This document shows, piece after piece, positions 34,384 through 42,631 of a DNA stretch of 42,930 nucleotides. The notes below the pieces were generated by a model. The model saw only the letters and a list, made by a program, of their open reading frames with translations. It had not been told where the DNA came from and made no database searches. Each line of letters begins with the position of its first letter. Position 1 is the first letter of the stretch. The stretch is from Myxococcales bacterium (GTDB taxonomy: Bacteria > Myxococcota_A > Polyangia > Polyangiales > Polyangiaceae), in assembly GCA_903642325.1 (NCBI GenBank), contig CAHJWM010000043.1, positions 1 to 42,930 of the forward strand. The letters are read 5' to 3'. Made by a program: the position numbers and the translations under genes.

Positions 34384-36147
34384 ATGAGCGAAACCGAGCC
34401 TCTAGACTGCCCGCACGGCGAACGCTGCGGTGGCTGTGCGTTCCTACGCGTCCCCTACGTGCGGCAGTTGGCGCGTAAGGGCGCGGCGTTGGCCCAGGAC
34501 TTGGCGCGCTATCCAGAGCACGCGTCGCTGCCCATCGAGCCGGTGGCAGCGGCGGAACCGAACCGCGCCTACCGTGTGCGGGCGAAACTCGTGTTCGGTA
34601 AGGACGGTGCCCTCGGACTGTACGCGCGCAACTCGCACGACGTCGTGGACATCCCGCACTGCCAGGTGCTGGCCCCGGCATTGTGGCGCGTCAGTGTAGC
34701 GGCGCGTCGCGCGCTAAATGGTCTGACGCCAGCGCTGGACGGGCTCGATTTGCGGTTGGTCGACCGCGGCGTGATGGTCACGCTAATTGCCCCTCGGGGA
34801 ACGTCGCGACTAGCGCTCGAGCATCTGGCCGACGTGCTACGAGCCGCGAGCCCAGACGTCTGCTCGCTGGCGGCAAGCTTCAGAGCCGAGCCGTCCGCCT
34901 CGCTTTTGGGCGGTGGACACGTGTCCCTCCGCGGCAACGAGGTCGAGCAACACCACGTGGACCCGCGCGGCCCTTATCATTTGGCTTCCCACGGGGCTTT
35001 TGCGCAGGCCCACCTCGGCCAGGCCGATGCCGCCCATCGGGCCATCGAAGGCGAGCTGCGCGCGCTCGGCGCCGTATGCGTGCTCGAGCTGTACGCGGGC
35101 TCGGGCGCCTTGTCTTTGCGACTCGCTTCCGCCGGCTTCACGATCACCTGCGTGGAAGCGTTCGCGCCGGCCCTCGCGCAAATCGAGCGCGCGGCCCGCG
35201 AGCAGCGCTTGACCGTGAGCGCGCGTCGAGGGGACGCCGAGCATGTGCTCGGCGCGCTCGGCCCAGCGCGTTTCGACGCGGTGATCGTCAACCCGCCTCG
35301 GCGCGGATTGTCGCCGGAGGTGCGACGACGCGCGGCGGCGGGCGCGCCGCGGGCCATCGTGTACATGTCATGCAGCCCGGCAACGCTGGCGCGCGATTTG
35401 GCTCATCTCAGGCTCTTGGGTTACGCCGCGACGCGCATCGCGCCATTCGACATGATCCCCCAGTCCGAGGCCGTCGAGTGCCTCGTCACATTGCAACCGA
35501 CTCGTGCGCCGGCCCCAACGGTGATCTACGAAGATGACCAATTCATAGCCGTGATCAAGTCGGGCTACGAGCGGCTGGATCAGGGGCGCGATTCATTGCT
35601 CGCGCGCGTGCGAGCGCTGCCTGGGGCGAGTGAAGCGGTGGTGGTGGCTGCGGTACGTTTGGACCTGGATTCGAGCGGCGTGTGCTTGTTTGCGCGCACC
35701 CCCGCAACGCAGCCCGCGTTTCGACTATGCCCCACGTTCGTGGCCCTCGCTCGCGGCATCACTCATAAAAAAGGCCATCTCCGCGTGCCGACGGGGCCGG
35801 AGCGCGCCTCCGGTCACACCCGTTATCAGCGTACCGCCGTTCACGGCGGGCACAGTCTGCTCACCCTCTTTCCGTCGCCGGGCTCGGCGGGCTCGGCGAG
35901 CTCGTTAGGGATCGTGCGCCGCCAGCTGGCCGGCATCGGGCACCCGATCCTGGGCGATAGGCGCTGCGGCGATCCGGCGTCCAACACCTTCTTCGAGCAT
36001 CGGCACGGGCTCGACCGCAGCTTCTTGCATTGCACCGCCCTCGAGCTCGTGCTCGAGGCCGGCTCATTCAAAATCGAAGCGCCTTTATCGGGCGAGCTCG
36101 TGGCAGCGCTGAGCAGTGCGTCAGAGCAGGCCGCGCCGGCCCGCTGA
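34384..36147 (+). CDS. RNA m5U methyltransferase fused to an RluA-type pseudouridine synthase domain
   Basis: 587 residues. Part one (1-372) is a TrmA/RlmD-type methyltransferase: Fe-S ligands C9, C15, C18 and C93; SAM motif LELYAGSGALSLRL (234-247); VNPPRRG (302-308); catalytic Cys330 in YMSCSP; and the closing DMIPQSEAVE. It has no N-terminal TRAM domain. Part two (about 379-587) resembles RluA synthases: VIYEDDQFIAVIK, catalytic Asp427 in VRLDLDSSGVCLFAR, IGHPILGDRRCG and FEHRHGLDRSFLHCTALEL. The usual RTHQIRVH segment is degenerate (SLGIVRRQL), so pseudouridylation activity is uncertain. RNA targets are unknown. The 3' end overlaps the convergent NUDIX gene by 27 bp. Confidence 0.87.
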   Translation: MSETEPLDCPHGERCGGCAFLRVPYVRQLARKGAALAQDLARYPEHASLPIEPVAAAEPNRAYRVRAKLVFGKDGALGLYARNSHDVVDIPHCQVLAPALWRVSVAARRALNGLTPALDGLDLRLVDRGVMVTLIAPRGTSRLALEHLADVLRAASPDVCSLAASFRAEPSASLLGGGHVSLRGNEVEQHHVDPRGPYHLASHGAFAQAHLGQADAAHRAIEGELRALGAVCVLELYAGSGALSLRLASAGFTITCVEAFAPALAQIERAAREQRLTVSARRGDAEHVLGALGPARFDAVIVNPPRRGLSPEVRRRAAAGAPRAIVYMSCSPATLARDLAHLRLLGYAATRIAPFDMIPQSEAVECLVTLQPTRAPAPTVIYEDDQFIAVIKSGYERLDQGRDSLLARVRALPGASEAVVVAAVRLDLDSSGVCLFARTPATQPAFRLCPTFVALARGITHKKGHLRVPTGPERASGHTRYQRTAVHGGHSLLTLFPSPGSAGSASSLGIVRRQLAGIGHPILGDRRCGDPASNTFFEHRHGLDRSFLHCTALELVLEAGSFKIEAPLSGELVAALSSASEQAAPAR

Positions 36148-36678
36148 CAGCAGCGCGGCCACATGCGCCGCGTGCACGATCTGCCCGTTTTCGATCAGCT
36201 CGAACAGCTCAGGGACCGTGACCAACACGACCTCCAGCTCCTCGCTGCTATCGAGGGCCAGCTCGACCGACCGAACCGCGTCTCGGGCGAAGAAAAAATG
36301 CGCGCGCGTAGTGCTTCGCGCCGGCTCGGGCGCCAGCATGAGCAGCGGTTCGAGCTCGTCTACGGTAAAGCCCGATTCCTCACGCAGCTCGCGCCGCGCG
36401 GCATCGATCGGCGCCTCCGCCGGCTCGATCACCCCTGCCGGCAGCTCCAGACTCATGCCGCCCCAACCGTGCCGATATTGCCGGACCAAGATGACCTGTA
36501 GCTCGGCGGTCAGGCAAAGCACGCTCGCCCAATCTGGCCCGCGAAGCAGATGAAAATTGTCGATCTCGTGGCCATTGGCCAAGCGCACGCGCTGCTCGCG
36601 CACTTCCAACCAACGCCGTGAGATCAGCGACACGTCGCTCAGCACCTGCCAAGCTCGGAGGGGCTCGAAAATTCTCAT
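36121..36678 (-). CDS. nudF: NUDIX hydrolase, ADP-ribose pyrophosphatase-like
   Basis: The 185-residue protein has a perfect NUDIX box at residues 82-104 (G82, E88, then RELREESGF), preceded by QVILVRQYRHGWGGMSLELPAG, the pattern of ADP-ribose and nucleoside-diphosphate-sugar pyrophosphatases. It would cleave ADP-ribose or a related nucleotide sugar using Mg ions. The exact substrate is inference. The stop lies inside the last codons of the convergent methyltransferase gene (27-bp overlap). The start is ATG 36678, 32 bp from the divergent HEAT/methyltransferase start. Confidence 0.9.
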   Translation of the reverse strand: MRIFEPLRAWQVLSDVSLISRRWLEVREQRVRLANGHEIDNFHLLRGPDWASVLCLTAELQVILVRQYRHGWGGMSLELPAGVIEPAEAPIDAARRELREESGFTVDELEPLLMLAPEPARSTTRAHFFFARDAVRSVELALDSSEELEVVLVTVPELFELIENGQIVHAAHVAALLSAGRRGLL

Positions 36679-36710
36679 GCCTGGCTGCTCGCAGTGCTAG
36701 GTCAGCTCAC

Positions 36711-38294
36711 GTGCCGTCCGCAAGCGTTCTTCCGCCCGAGCTTGCGGCTTGGCTCTCGGATCCCGGGTTTATGCCTGGCGCCAAACATTTGGCCCCGTTG
36801 TTCGCCGCGCTCGATCAGGTAGAGCGCGAGCGGGCGCGCAAGCTGGAGCGCGTACTCGGCCGTGGCGGCGAAGCGGCGGGTCGCTTGGCGTGCGCGCGGC
36901 TCCCGGCGGCGGGTGCGCGCGAGCGGGGGCGGCTGCTGGGCGTGCTCGGTCGAGTCGCACGAGCCAGCGCCACCCCCGAATTTCGCGGCGCGCTACTGGC
37001 GGCGCTCGACGATAGTGACGAGCGGGTACGGCGAGTAGCCAGCGGCGCGCTCGGCAAGCTCACAGTTGCTGAACTCGAAGGGCGGCTGATCGAGCGGTGG
37101 CAAACCGCCAGCGCGCTCGAGCGCCGCAGCCTGGCCGAGGCCTTGGGAAAGAGCGGCAGTGAGCGTGCGCTCGCGCTGTTGCGCGCGGAGCGCAATCACG
37201 ACACCGAGTTGCAACGCATCGTCGAGCGGGCGTGTCTCGTGCTGGAACGCGATTTGAAGCGCGCACTGGCCTCGCGCATCGCACTCGACCGTCCGCTCGG
37301 GGAGGCTCAGTCGCTGGTGATCCATTGTCGCGCGGGCTTGTCCTCGGTGCTCGCGGAGGAAGCCCGCGCGTTGGGCGTGGCCACGATCGTTGGCCCCGAC
37401 CGCGTTCGGCTCAGTCATCGCGGCACGTTCGGGCAGCTGCTGCGGCTGCGCACGGCGCTCGATTTCGGGCTCGAAGTACCGCTGCCGGGCACCATTCAAG
37501 ACAGCCTGAGCGGACGCGTGCTGAGCGCACTTCAGCACCCCGATGCGGAACGGGCGGTCCGCCTTTGGACCGAGGGGCGGGCGCGCTTTCGGCTCTCTTT
37601 CGTAGAGGGTGGGCATCAGCGAGACAAAGTATGGCGCATTGCATCGGCGGTCGCGCAGGGCATCCAATGGTTTCACAACGATCCCCATGAATCCACTTGG
37701 GAGGTGGTGATCGATGCGGTCCGCGGCTCAATCGAGCTCTGCCCGCGCCGCTTCGACGACCTTCGTTTCACGTACCGCGTGGACGACGTGCGCGCCGCGT
37801 CCCACCCTACGCTCGCGGCGGCGCTGGCGCGCGTCGCTGGAGTGCGCGCCGACGACGTAGTTTGGGACCCGTTCGTGGGCAGTGGGCTCGAGCTGATCGA
37901 GCGCGGGCTACTCGGGCCGTTCCGCAAGCTCATTGGTTCCGACGTGGCGGAGGGCGCGCTCGCCGCCGCGGGCGCCAATGCCGCGCGCGCACATCTGGAC
38001 CTCGACTTGATCCTGGCAGACGCGCGCAGCCATCGCCTGCGTGGGGTGTCGCTGATCATCAGCAACCCTCCCATGGGCCGGCGCGTGGCGCGGGACGGCT
38101 CGCTGGCTCCTCTTTTGGACGCCTTCCTCGCGAACGCCGCCAACGCGCTCGCGCCTGCGGGCCGGCTCGTTTGGCTTTCGCCGCTGCCCGCCCAGACTGC
38201 CGGGCGCGCACGCCAGTTGGGCCTGCGCGTAACGCGCCACGAAGCGGTGGATTTGGGCGGTTTCTCTGCCGAATTACAGCGTTTCGAGCGCTGA
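36711..38294 (+). CDS. HEAT-repeat / THUMP-type RNA methyltransferase (UPF0020-like)
   Basis: 527 residues from GTG 36711. About 25-180 are HEAT-like helical repeats (LLAALDDSDERVRRVASGALGKL is a clear unit; SLAEALGKSGSERALALLRAE another). About 200-335 resemble the ferredoxin-like/THUMP part of RlmL/Trm14 proteins (SLVIHCRAGLSSVLAEEA). The C-terminal Rossmann methyltransferase has VVWDPFVGSGLELIE, GSDVAEGALAAAGANA, and the catalytic motif ISNPPMG (Asn452). Such enzymes methylate guanosine N2 in rRNA or tRNA; the substrate is not known here. The frame is open upstream to 36618 but would overlap the divergent NUDIX gene, so I prefer 36711. The ribosome site is weak. Confidence 0.82.
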   Translation: MPSASVLPPELAAWLSDPGFMPGAKHLAPLFAALDQVERERARKLERVLGRGGEAAGRLACARLPAAGARERGRLLGVLGRVARASATPEFRGALLAALDDSDERVRRVASGALGKLTVAELEGRLIERWQTASALERRSLAEALGKSGSERALALLRAERNHDTELQRIVERACLVLERDLKRALASRIALDRPLGEAQSLVIHCRAGLSSVLAEEARALGVATIVGPDRVRLSHRGTFGQLLRLRTALDFGLEVPLPGTIQDSLSGRVLSALQHPDAERAVRLWTEGRARFRLSFVEGGHQRDKVWRIASAVAQGIQWFHNDPHESTWEVVIDAVRGSIELCPRRFDDLRFTYRVDDVRAASHPTLAAALARVAGVRADDVVWDPFVGSGLELIERGLLGPFRKLIGSDVAEGALAAAGANAARAHLDLDLILADARSHRLRGVSLIISNPPMGRRVARDGSLAPLLDAFLANAANALAPAGRLVWLSPLPAQTAGRARQLGLRVTRHEAVDLGGFSAELQRFER

Positions 38295-38329
38295 ATTGCG
38301 ATTTGCCTCGCTCGCGCCTTTGCCGTAGT

Positions 38330-38392
38330 TTGACGCTTGACGACTGGGGTCTCGTCACAATATTGACCCTCAAGTCAATGACTCGCAGGTCA
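38330..38392 (+). promoter_or_regulatory. Cluster of TGAC/GTCA half-sites before the TetR gene (promoter/operator)
   Basis: Two sites of the form TGAC-N6-GTCA lie 15 bp apart: 38364-38377 (extended to ATTGAC-N6-GTCAAT, 38362-38379) and 38379-38392. A third pair, TGACGA at 38338-38343 and TCGTCA at 38352-38357, lies upstream. TTGACG occurs at 38330 and 38337 and could serve as -35, with ATATTG at 38360-38365 a possible -10 (17-bp spacing). Overlap of candidate promoter and operators just before a TetR gene suggests autorepression. Confidence 0.5.
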
Positions 38393-38411
38393 CTGAGTTC
38401 TGGAGGCCAGT

Positions 38412-39143
38412 TTGCCGAGACCGAGCGACCCACATGCCAAGAGCCGCCTGCTCGAGGCCGCCGAACGCGTTTTTTCTGAGAAGGGGCTGGATCGCGCGAA
38501 GGTAGAGGACATCACCACCCAGGCGGGGCTGTCCAAGGGCGCCTTTTACCTGCACTTCGACAGTAAGAGCGATGCCTTCAAAGAGCTGCTGTCGGAGGTG
38601 CTCGCCCACCTGCAGTGCCGCATTGGCGAGGCGAAAGACGGCAATTTGCCCGCCTTGAATCAAGGCTTCGAGCACGCGCTCGAAGTCTGGCTCGCCCGCG
38701 ATTTGGCCATGTTCGAATTCATCTGGAAAAACCGCGCCCTCATGCGCATCACCCTGGAGGGCGGGCGCTCTGCCGATTACCAGCACTTGATCGAACACTT
38801 TGCGAGCTACGCGCAGAGCGAGACAGAGGCCTTGCTGCGCCAAGGCGTGGCGGCAGGAATCTACCGCTCGAGCCTCGACGTGGAAGTAGCGGCCGCGTTC
38901 ATCGCGGGCGGTTACGATCGCTTCGCGCGGCAATTGGTGCGCGAGAGCAAGAAGCCCGATCTGAAAAAGCGCCTGCGCGAGCTGCGCTGGATGGTCATTA
39001 CCGGAGCGGGCACGCCCGAGCTGATCAGCTGCTTACAGCAGTTGCCGGCCGAGGCCGAACGGGGTGACTCGATGCCGCCCTCCGAGAGCGCCGCTGGCCC
39101 GGTTGCCGCTTCCGCGTCTGCCGTTCTGTCGAAAACCGTGTAG
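38412..39143 (+). CDS. TetR-family transcriptional regulator
   Basis: 243 residues. The N-terminal DNA-binding domain covers about 10-60: LLEAAERVFSEKGLDRAKVE, then the helix-turn-helix ITTQAGLSKGAFYLHFDSKS. The ligand-binding part is helical, and the last 30 residues are an Ala/Ser-rich tail. The start is TTG at 38412, supported by GGAGG six bases upstream; no ATG or GTG fits better. A TolC-like outer-membrane gene lies 260 bp downstream, so control of export is likely, but the ligand is unknown. Half-site repeats lie immediately upstream. Confidence 0.92.
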   Translation: MPRPSDPHAKSRLLEAAERVFSEKGLDRAKVEDITTQAGLSKGAFYLHFDSKSDAFKELLSEVLAHLQCRIGEAKDGNLPALNQGFEHALEVWLARDLAMFEFIWKNRALMRITLEGGRSADYQHLIEHFASYAQSETEALLRQGVAAGIYRSSLDVEVAAAFIAGGYDRFARQLVRESKKPDLKKRLRELRWMVITGAGTPELISCLQQLPAEAERGDSMPPSESAAGPVAASASAVLSKTV

Positions 39144-39235
39144 AAGTCTCGACCGGCCTGGACACCTGCCTCCGGGGGCCCATATCACGCACTCTCGAGA
39201 AATTTCAGTCTTCAGCAATCACGCCGTCCTCGCGC

Positions 39236-39385
39236 ATGAAAAGGCGGTCCTTTTCCTATCGCGGCCCTGCCGTGGAAGCTCGGCGGTCCATTACCGATCT
39301 TTACCCCCCCAAGGCCGCCGGTTCGCTCGTGGCTAATTCCGACTTGGATGATCGCGAGCCGACCGTGCTCAAACCGATCAAGTAG
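39236..39385 (+). CDS. Possible 49-residue protein before the TolC-like gene
   Basis: ATG at 39236, TAG at 39383-39385, 18 bp before the TolC-like ATG. The product starts MKRRSFSYRGPAVEARRS and ends PTVLKPIK. It is basic at the N-terminus and has no membrane segment. Third-position GC is fairly high, as expected for a gene here, but no Shine-Dalgarno is visible. It may equally be leader DNA. It is the only candidate gene in the 260-bp gap. Confidence 0.25.
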   Translation: MKRRSFSYRGPAVEARRSITDLYPPKAAGSLVANSDLDDREPTVLKPIK

Positions 39386-39403
39386 TTCTAAGGAGTCCGC
39401 GCT

Positions 39404-40918
39404 ATGCTTCGTCGCTCGTTCACGTACGCCGCCCCGCTCGTTTTGGTGCTCACGAGCGCCATTGCACGAGCCCAGACCGCTACGGCCACCGCGCCCGGGG
39501 CAAAGGCTCCTGGCGCGCGTCCTTCCGCGAACCCCCTCGACCCTGGGGCCGCCCTACCCGACGACGGTGGCCCAAACGCGCCGGTCAGCAAAGTAACCGA
39601 GAGCCTGGAAGCCAAGCTTGCGTCCATGAAAACCGGCAATGGGCTCACGGCCGACGAAGCCGCCCGACGAGCGCTCGTGAACAACGTGGACATCACCAGC
39701 AAACAGAAGGGCATCGCTGCCGCGGAGGCGGAGGTCGAGTCGACCCAAGCTCAGTTCTATCCGAAGCTCGACCTCTCGGCCCGCTACACTCGGCTTTCCA
39801 AGTTCACGCCGCCGACGCTCAATTTCGGCGGAATGATGATCGATGGCGCCACCATTTTTCCGGTGATCCCGAACAACTACGCGCTCGGAGCCTCCTTGAG
39901 CATCCCGCTCTCGGACTACGTGCTTCGCCTCTCGAGCAGCATCGCGGCGGTGAAACACACGCGCAGCGCGGCTAAGATCGACGAAAACGCCACCCGCCTC
40001 TCGGTGGCCCGAGACGCGCGCGTCTACTATTACCAGTGGATCCGCGCCCAGGGTGCAAAGTTCGTGGCGGAGCAAGCGCTGCAGGCGGCGCGCGGGCACG
40101 CCGCCGACGCCAAGAATGCATTCGACGCCGGCCTGGTTCCGCGCGCCGACGTCCTGCGCACGCTCAGCCAGGAAAAGAGCGCCGAGCTGACCGTTGCGCA
40201 CTGGGCCAACAACGTGGCCATCTCGACCGAGCAGCTGCGCGTCGCCATGGGCGACAAGCCAAACGTAGATTACGAAATCGGCGAAAATATACTCACTGAT
40301 CTGACGCCATTTGCCGTCCCGCTGGACCCCGGCGCAGGTTACGCGGAGGCGCTCGAGCATCGGCTCGAGATCAAGCAGCTGGGCGAAAGCGAGGCCGCGC
40401 TGCGCGAGGAAGCCAGCGTAGAGCGCGCGGGGGACTACCCGCGACTGGAAGCGCAAGCGAACGCTTTGTACGCCAACCCCAACAACCGTTACGTGCCGCC
40501 CACGGCGGCCTGGCATGGCACCTGGGATGCGGGCGTAGTCCTCTCTTGGACGCCGACCAATATCTTCAACGCCGAGGCCCAGGCCAGAGGAGTCGAAGCC
40601 CGCGCCGATGAAGTTGCCTCTCAAAGAAACGGGATGAAAAACGGCCTTCGCCTGGAAGTGAATCAGGCCATGAATGCGCTCGCAGAGGCCAATTTTGGTC
40701 TGGAAGCGTCGCGTGAGGGCTTAGCCGCCGCGGAGGAAAACTACCGCGTGCGCCGTGAGCTTTACCGCGCCGGCAAAGCAACCATCGTCGACGTAACGGA
40801 CGCCGAGACCGATCTGACGCGTTCCCGTCTCGAGGTGGTCAATTCCCATGTCGACGTACGTATCTCACGGGTGGCCTTGAGCCACGCGCTCGGGCGCGAC
40901 GTTCCGCCGCAAAAGTAG
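39404..40918 (+). CDS. TolC-family outer-membrane efflux/secretion protein
   Basis: 504 residues with a signal peptide (MLRRSFTYAAPLVLVLTSAIARA, cleavage near AQ). A Pro/Ala linker follows, then two TolC-type repeats. Repeat one begins LTADEAARRALVNNVDI and includes AEAEVESTQAQFYPKLDLSARYTRL. Repeat two begins around GYAEALEHRLEIKQLGESEAAL and includes RAGDYPRLEAQANALYANP. The end has YRAGKATIVDVTDAETDLTRSRLEVVNSHVD, characteristic of the family. It should form the outer-membrane duct of a tripartite pump. No membrane-fusion or inner-membrane pump gene follows; hemW does. The ATG at 39404 has AAGGAG eight bases upstream. Confidence 0.93.
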   Translation: MLRRSFTYAAPLVLVLTSAIARAQTATATAPGAKAPGARPSANPLDPGAALPDDGGPNAPVSKVTESLEAKLASMKTGNGLTADEAARRALVNNVDITSKQKGIAAAEAEVESTQAQFYPKLDLSARYTRLSKFTPPTLNFGGMMIDGATIFPVIPNNYALGASLSIPLSDYVLRLSSSIAAVKHTRSAAKIDENATRLSVARDARVYYYQWIRAQGAKFVAEQALQAARGHAADAKNAFDAGLVPRADVLRTLSQEKSAELTVAHWANNVAISTEQLRVAMGDKPNVDYEIGENILTDLTPFAVPLDPGAGYAEALEHRLEIKQLGESEAALREEASVERAGDYPRLEAQANALYANPNNRYVPPTAAWHGTWDAGVVLSWTPTNIFNAEAQARGVEARADEVASQRNGMKNGLRLEVNQAMNALAEANFGLEASREGLAAAEENYRVRRELYRAGKATIVDVTDAETDLTRSRLEVVNSHVDVRISRVALSHALGRDVPPQK

Positions 40919-40957
40919 CTTCGGCTGACCTACGAGAAACGCCCATCAGGCTTAAGC

Positions 40958-42172
40958 GTGCTCAATCCCCCTGTTTCCGATCACGGTCTCCCGCGCGAGC
41001 TGGGCGTGTACGTGCACTTCCCGTGGTGCCTGAAGAAGTGCCCATACTGCGACTTCTTGAGTGTGGCTAGGGATCGGCGGAGCTTGCCGCACGAAGCCTA
41101 CGCGGACGTCGTGATCGCCGAGCTCGAACGCCGGGCCCAAAGCCTACGCAATGTACGCTTGCTGAGCGTGTTCTTCGGTGGCGGGACGCCTTCGCTCTGG
41201 GAACCGAGCGCCCTCGGCCGCGTGCTGTCACGCATTCGAGCGCTCTTTCCTGCCGGCTCGGATGAGGTGGAGGTCACCGTCGAATGCAACCCCACAAGCT
41301 TCGACGTCGAGCGTGGGCGCGCCTTGCAGGCGGTGGGGGTAAACCGCGTCAGCATCGGCGTGCAGGGCCTGGACCAAGCGCGCCTGCAGTTTCTGGGCCG
41401 ATTGCACGATGTCGACTCGGGCCTAGCCGCGGTGCGCGACGCCTTGAAAAGCGGCTTGCCCCGGGTATCTGCCGATTTTATTTTTGGGGTTAGCGGGCAA
41501 GCAGCGGACGCAGCCTCGCGCGAAGCTCGCATCATGAGCGAGCTCGGCACGAGTCACCTCAGTGCGTACGCGCTGACGATCGAGCCCGGCACGCAATTCG
41601 GCGCTCTGGCCCGCAAAGGGAAGCTGCCGCTCCTCGATGAAGCGGCCGTGGCGGACTCGTTCTTGGCGGTCGAAGCGACCCTCGAGCAGGCAGGCTTCGA
41701 GCACTATGAGGTCAGCAACTACGCTCGCAATGGGGAGCGCTCCCGACACAACGTAGGTTACTGGGTCGGCCGAGATTATCTCGGCCTTGGCTGCGGCGCT
41801 TGGGGGACGTTGAGCCAAGGCGGGCTGCGCCATCGTTACCGCAACACCCCCTCGCCCGAGCGCTACCTCGCCGCCGCGTCGAGCTTTGCCCACGCCAATC
41901 TGTCGGAGCTCGGCCCGTTGGTCGCGAGCTATGAGTCGATCACCGGTGAGACGGCGCTCGCCGAGCGCATCATGCTCGGTTTGCGGCTCGCCGAGGGCGT
42001 CGATCTAGAGCGTGCCGCCGCCGACCTCGGAACGCCGCTGTGGACTCGCGACCGCGCGCGCGCGCGCGACCGCTTGCTCGGCCAGGGCAAGCTGACCCTG
42101 GCCGGCGGAGTCGCGACCATTCCCAAACGGCACTGGCTGTTCGCCGACGGCATCATCGCGGATCTGATGTAA
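40958..42172 (+). CDS. hemW: HemW-like radical SAM heme chaperone
   Basis: 404 residues. The radical SAM triad is C24-x3-C28-x2-C31 (FPWCLKKCPYCDF). Further family marks are FFGGGTPSLWEP, VECNPTSFDVERGRAL, NRVSIGVQGLDQARLQFLGR, HLSAYALTIEPGTQFG and YEVSNYARNGERSRHNVGYW. HemW binds heme and delivers it to respiratory enzymes; it was long annotated as an oxygen-independent coproporphyrinogen oxidase. True HemN has an extra cysteine and a different N-terminus. The start GTG at 40958 has AGG seven bases upstream. It lies 39 bp after the TolC-like gene, so co-transcription is possible. Confidence 0.92.
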   Translation: MLNPPVSDHGLPRELGVYVHFPWCLKKCPYCDFLSVARDRRSLPHEAYADVVIAELERRAQSLRNVRLLSVFFGGGTPSLWEPSALGRVLSRIRALFPAGSDEVEVTVECNPTSFDVERGRALQAVGVNRVSIGVQGLDQARLQFLGRLHDVDSGLAAVRDALKSGLPRVSADFIFGVSGQAADAASREARIMSELGTSHLSAYALTIEPGTQFGALARKGKLPLLDEAAVADSFLAVEATLEQAGFEHYEVSNYARNGERSRHNVGYWVGRDYLGLGCGAWGTLSQGGLRHRYRNTPSPERYLAAASSFAHANLSELGPLVASYESITGETALAERIMLGLRLAEGVDLERAAADLGTPLWTRDRARARDRLLGQGKLTLAGGVATIPKRHWLFADGIIADLM

Positions 42173-42368
42173 CGGAGCCGCGCCCACCACGACCTTCGCG
42201 CCCACCGACCGATGTGCGCGTCCCCGCTTTTCGTCACCAGCGAAGTCTCACGCGGCCGTCGCCTTCCGCCCAAGGTCGCCGATCGCTCGTGCACCGAACG
42301 GTACGCTCACCCGTCGCGGTGGGATGCTTCGGTGTACCAGAAAGCGTCGCCGCGGTTTCGTCGCCCAA

Positions 42369-42390
42369 AAAACGCGCCTAAAACGCGCCT
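42369..42390 (+). repeat. Tandem duplication of an 11-mer
   Basis: AAAACGCGCCT occurs twice without spacer (42369-42379 and 42380-42390). It lies about 240 bp upstream of the RRM gene. Confidence 0.7.
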
Positions 42391-42452
42391 CGGGCAGGGT
42401 GCGGGGGCGTACCCGAAGTCTGCTTCGAAGAGGCGGCGGAAATCATTCGACG

Positions 42453-42470
42453 CTCGCGCGCTAGCGCGAG
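42453..42470 (+). promoter_or_regulatory. GC-rich inverted repeat in the RRM gene leader region
   Basis: CTCGCGC-GCTA-GCGCGAG: 7-bp arms around four bases, with an alternative 12-bp perfect palindrome, CGCGCTAGCGCG, in its middle. No T-run follows. It could be an operator or a leader hairpin. Confidence 0.25.
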
Positions 42471-42508
42471 ATAACCCAATATCTAGCCGTAATCCTGCCG
42501 AATTGTGA

Positions 42509-42536
42509 TTGCAGCGGGGGCCGGGTGCGGTATTGT
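42509..42536 (+). promoter_or_regulatory. Possible sigma-70 promoter of the RRM gene
   Basis: TTGCAG (42509-42514) and TATTGT (42531-42536) with 16-bp spacing, about 95 bp before the ATG. The match to consensus is moderate (3/6 and 4/6), so this is only a candidate. Confidence 0.3.
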
Positions 42537-42631
42537 CGGCCCGAGATTCGAACGGTTCCGGTACGGCACGACCCCTTTTCTCTTTGGGCTCGCGACGACT
42601 TTCCGAGCCGCAACGAGAGGAGAAAGTGATC

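Larger units (their letters stand above)
42173..42631 (+). other. 459-bp non-coding stretch upstream of the RRM gene
   Basis: No convincing gene on either strand. It holds a tandem 11-bp repeat (42369-42390), a short GC palindrome (42453-42470) and a possible promoter (42509-42536). It may include a long 5' leader for the RNA-binding protein. No terminator for hemW is evident. Confidence 0.5.

Noticed and set aside
39064-39336. 90-codon frame overlapping the TetR 3' end
   Set aside because: Arg/Pro-rich shadow of the TetR frame continuing into non-coding DNA; no ribosome site.
42212-42508. 98-codon frame before the RRM gene
   Set aside because: No ribosome site, Arg/Lys/Pro-rich with no motif, and it spans the tandem repeat; more likely non-coding.
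42540-42560. tRNA-like T-loop GTTCGAATC on the minus strand
   Set aside because: The flanking bases do not form a five-pair T-stem and no acceptor or anticodon arm can be drawn.
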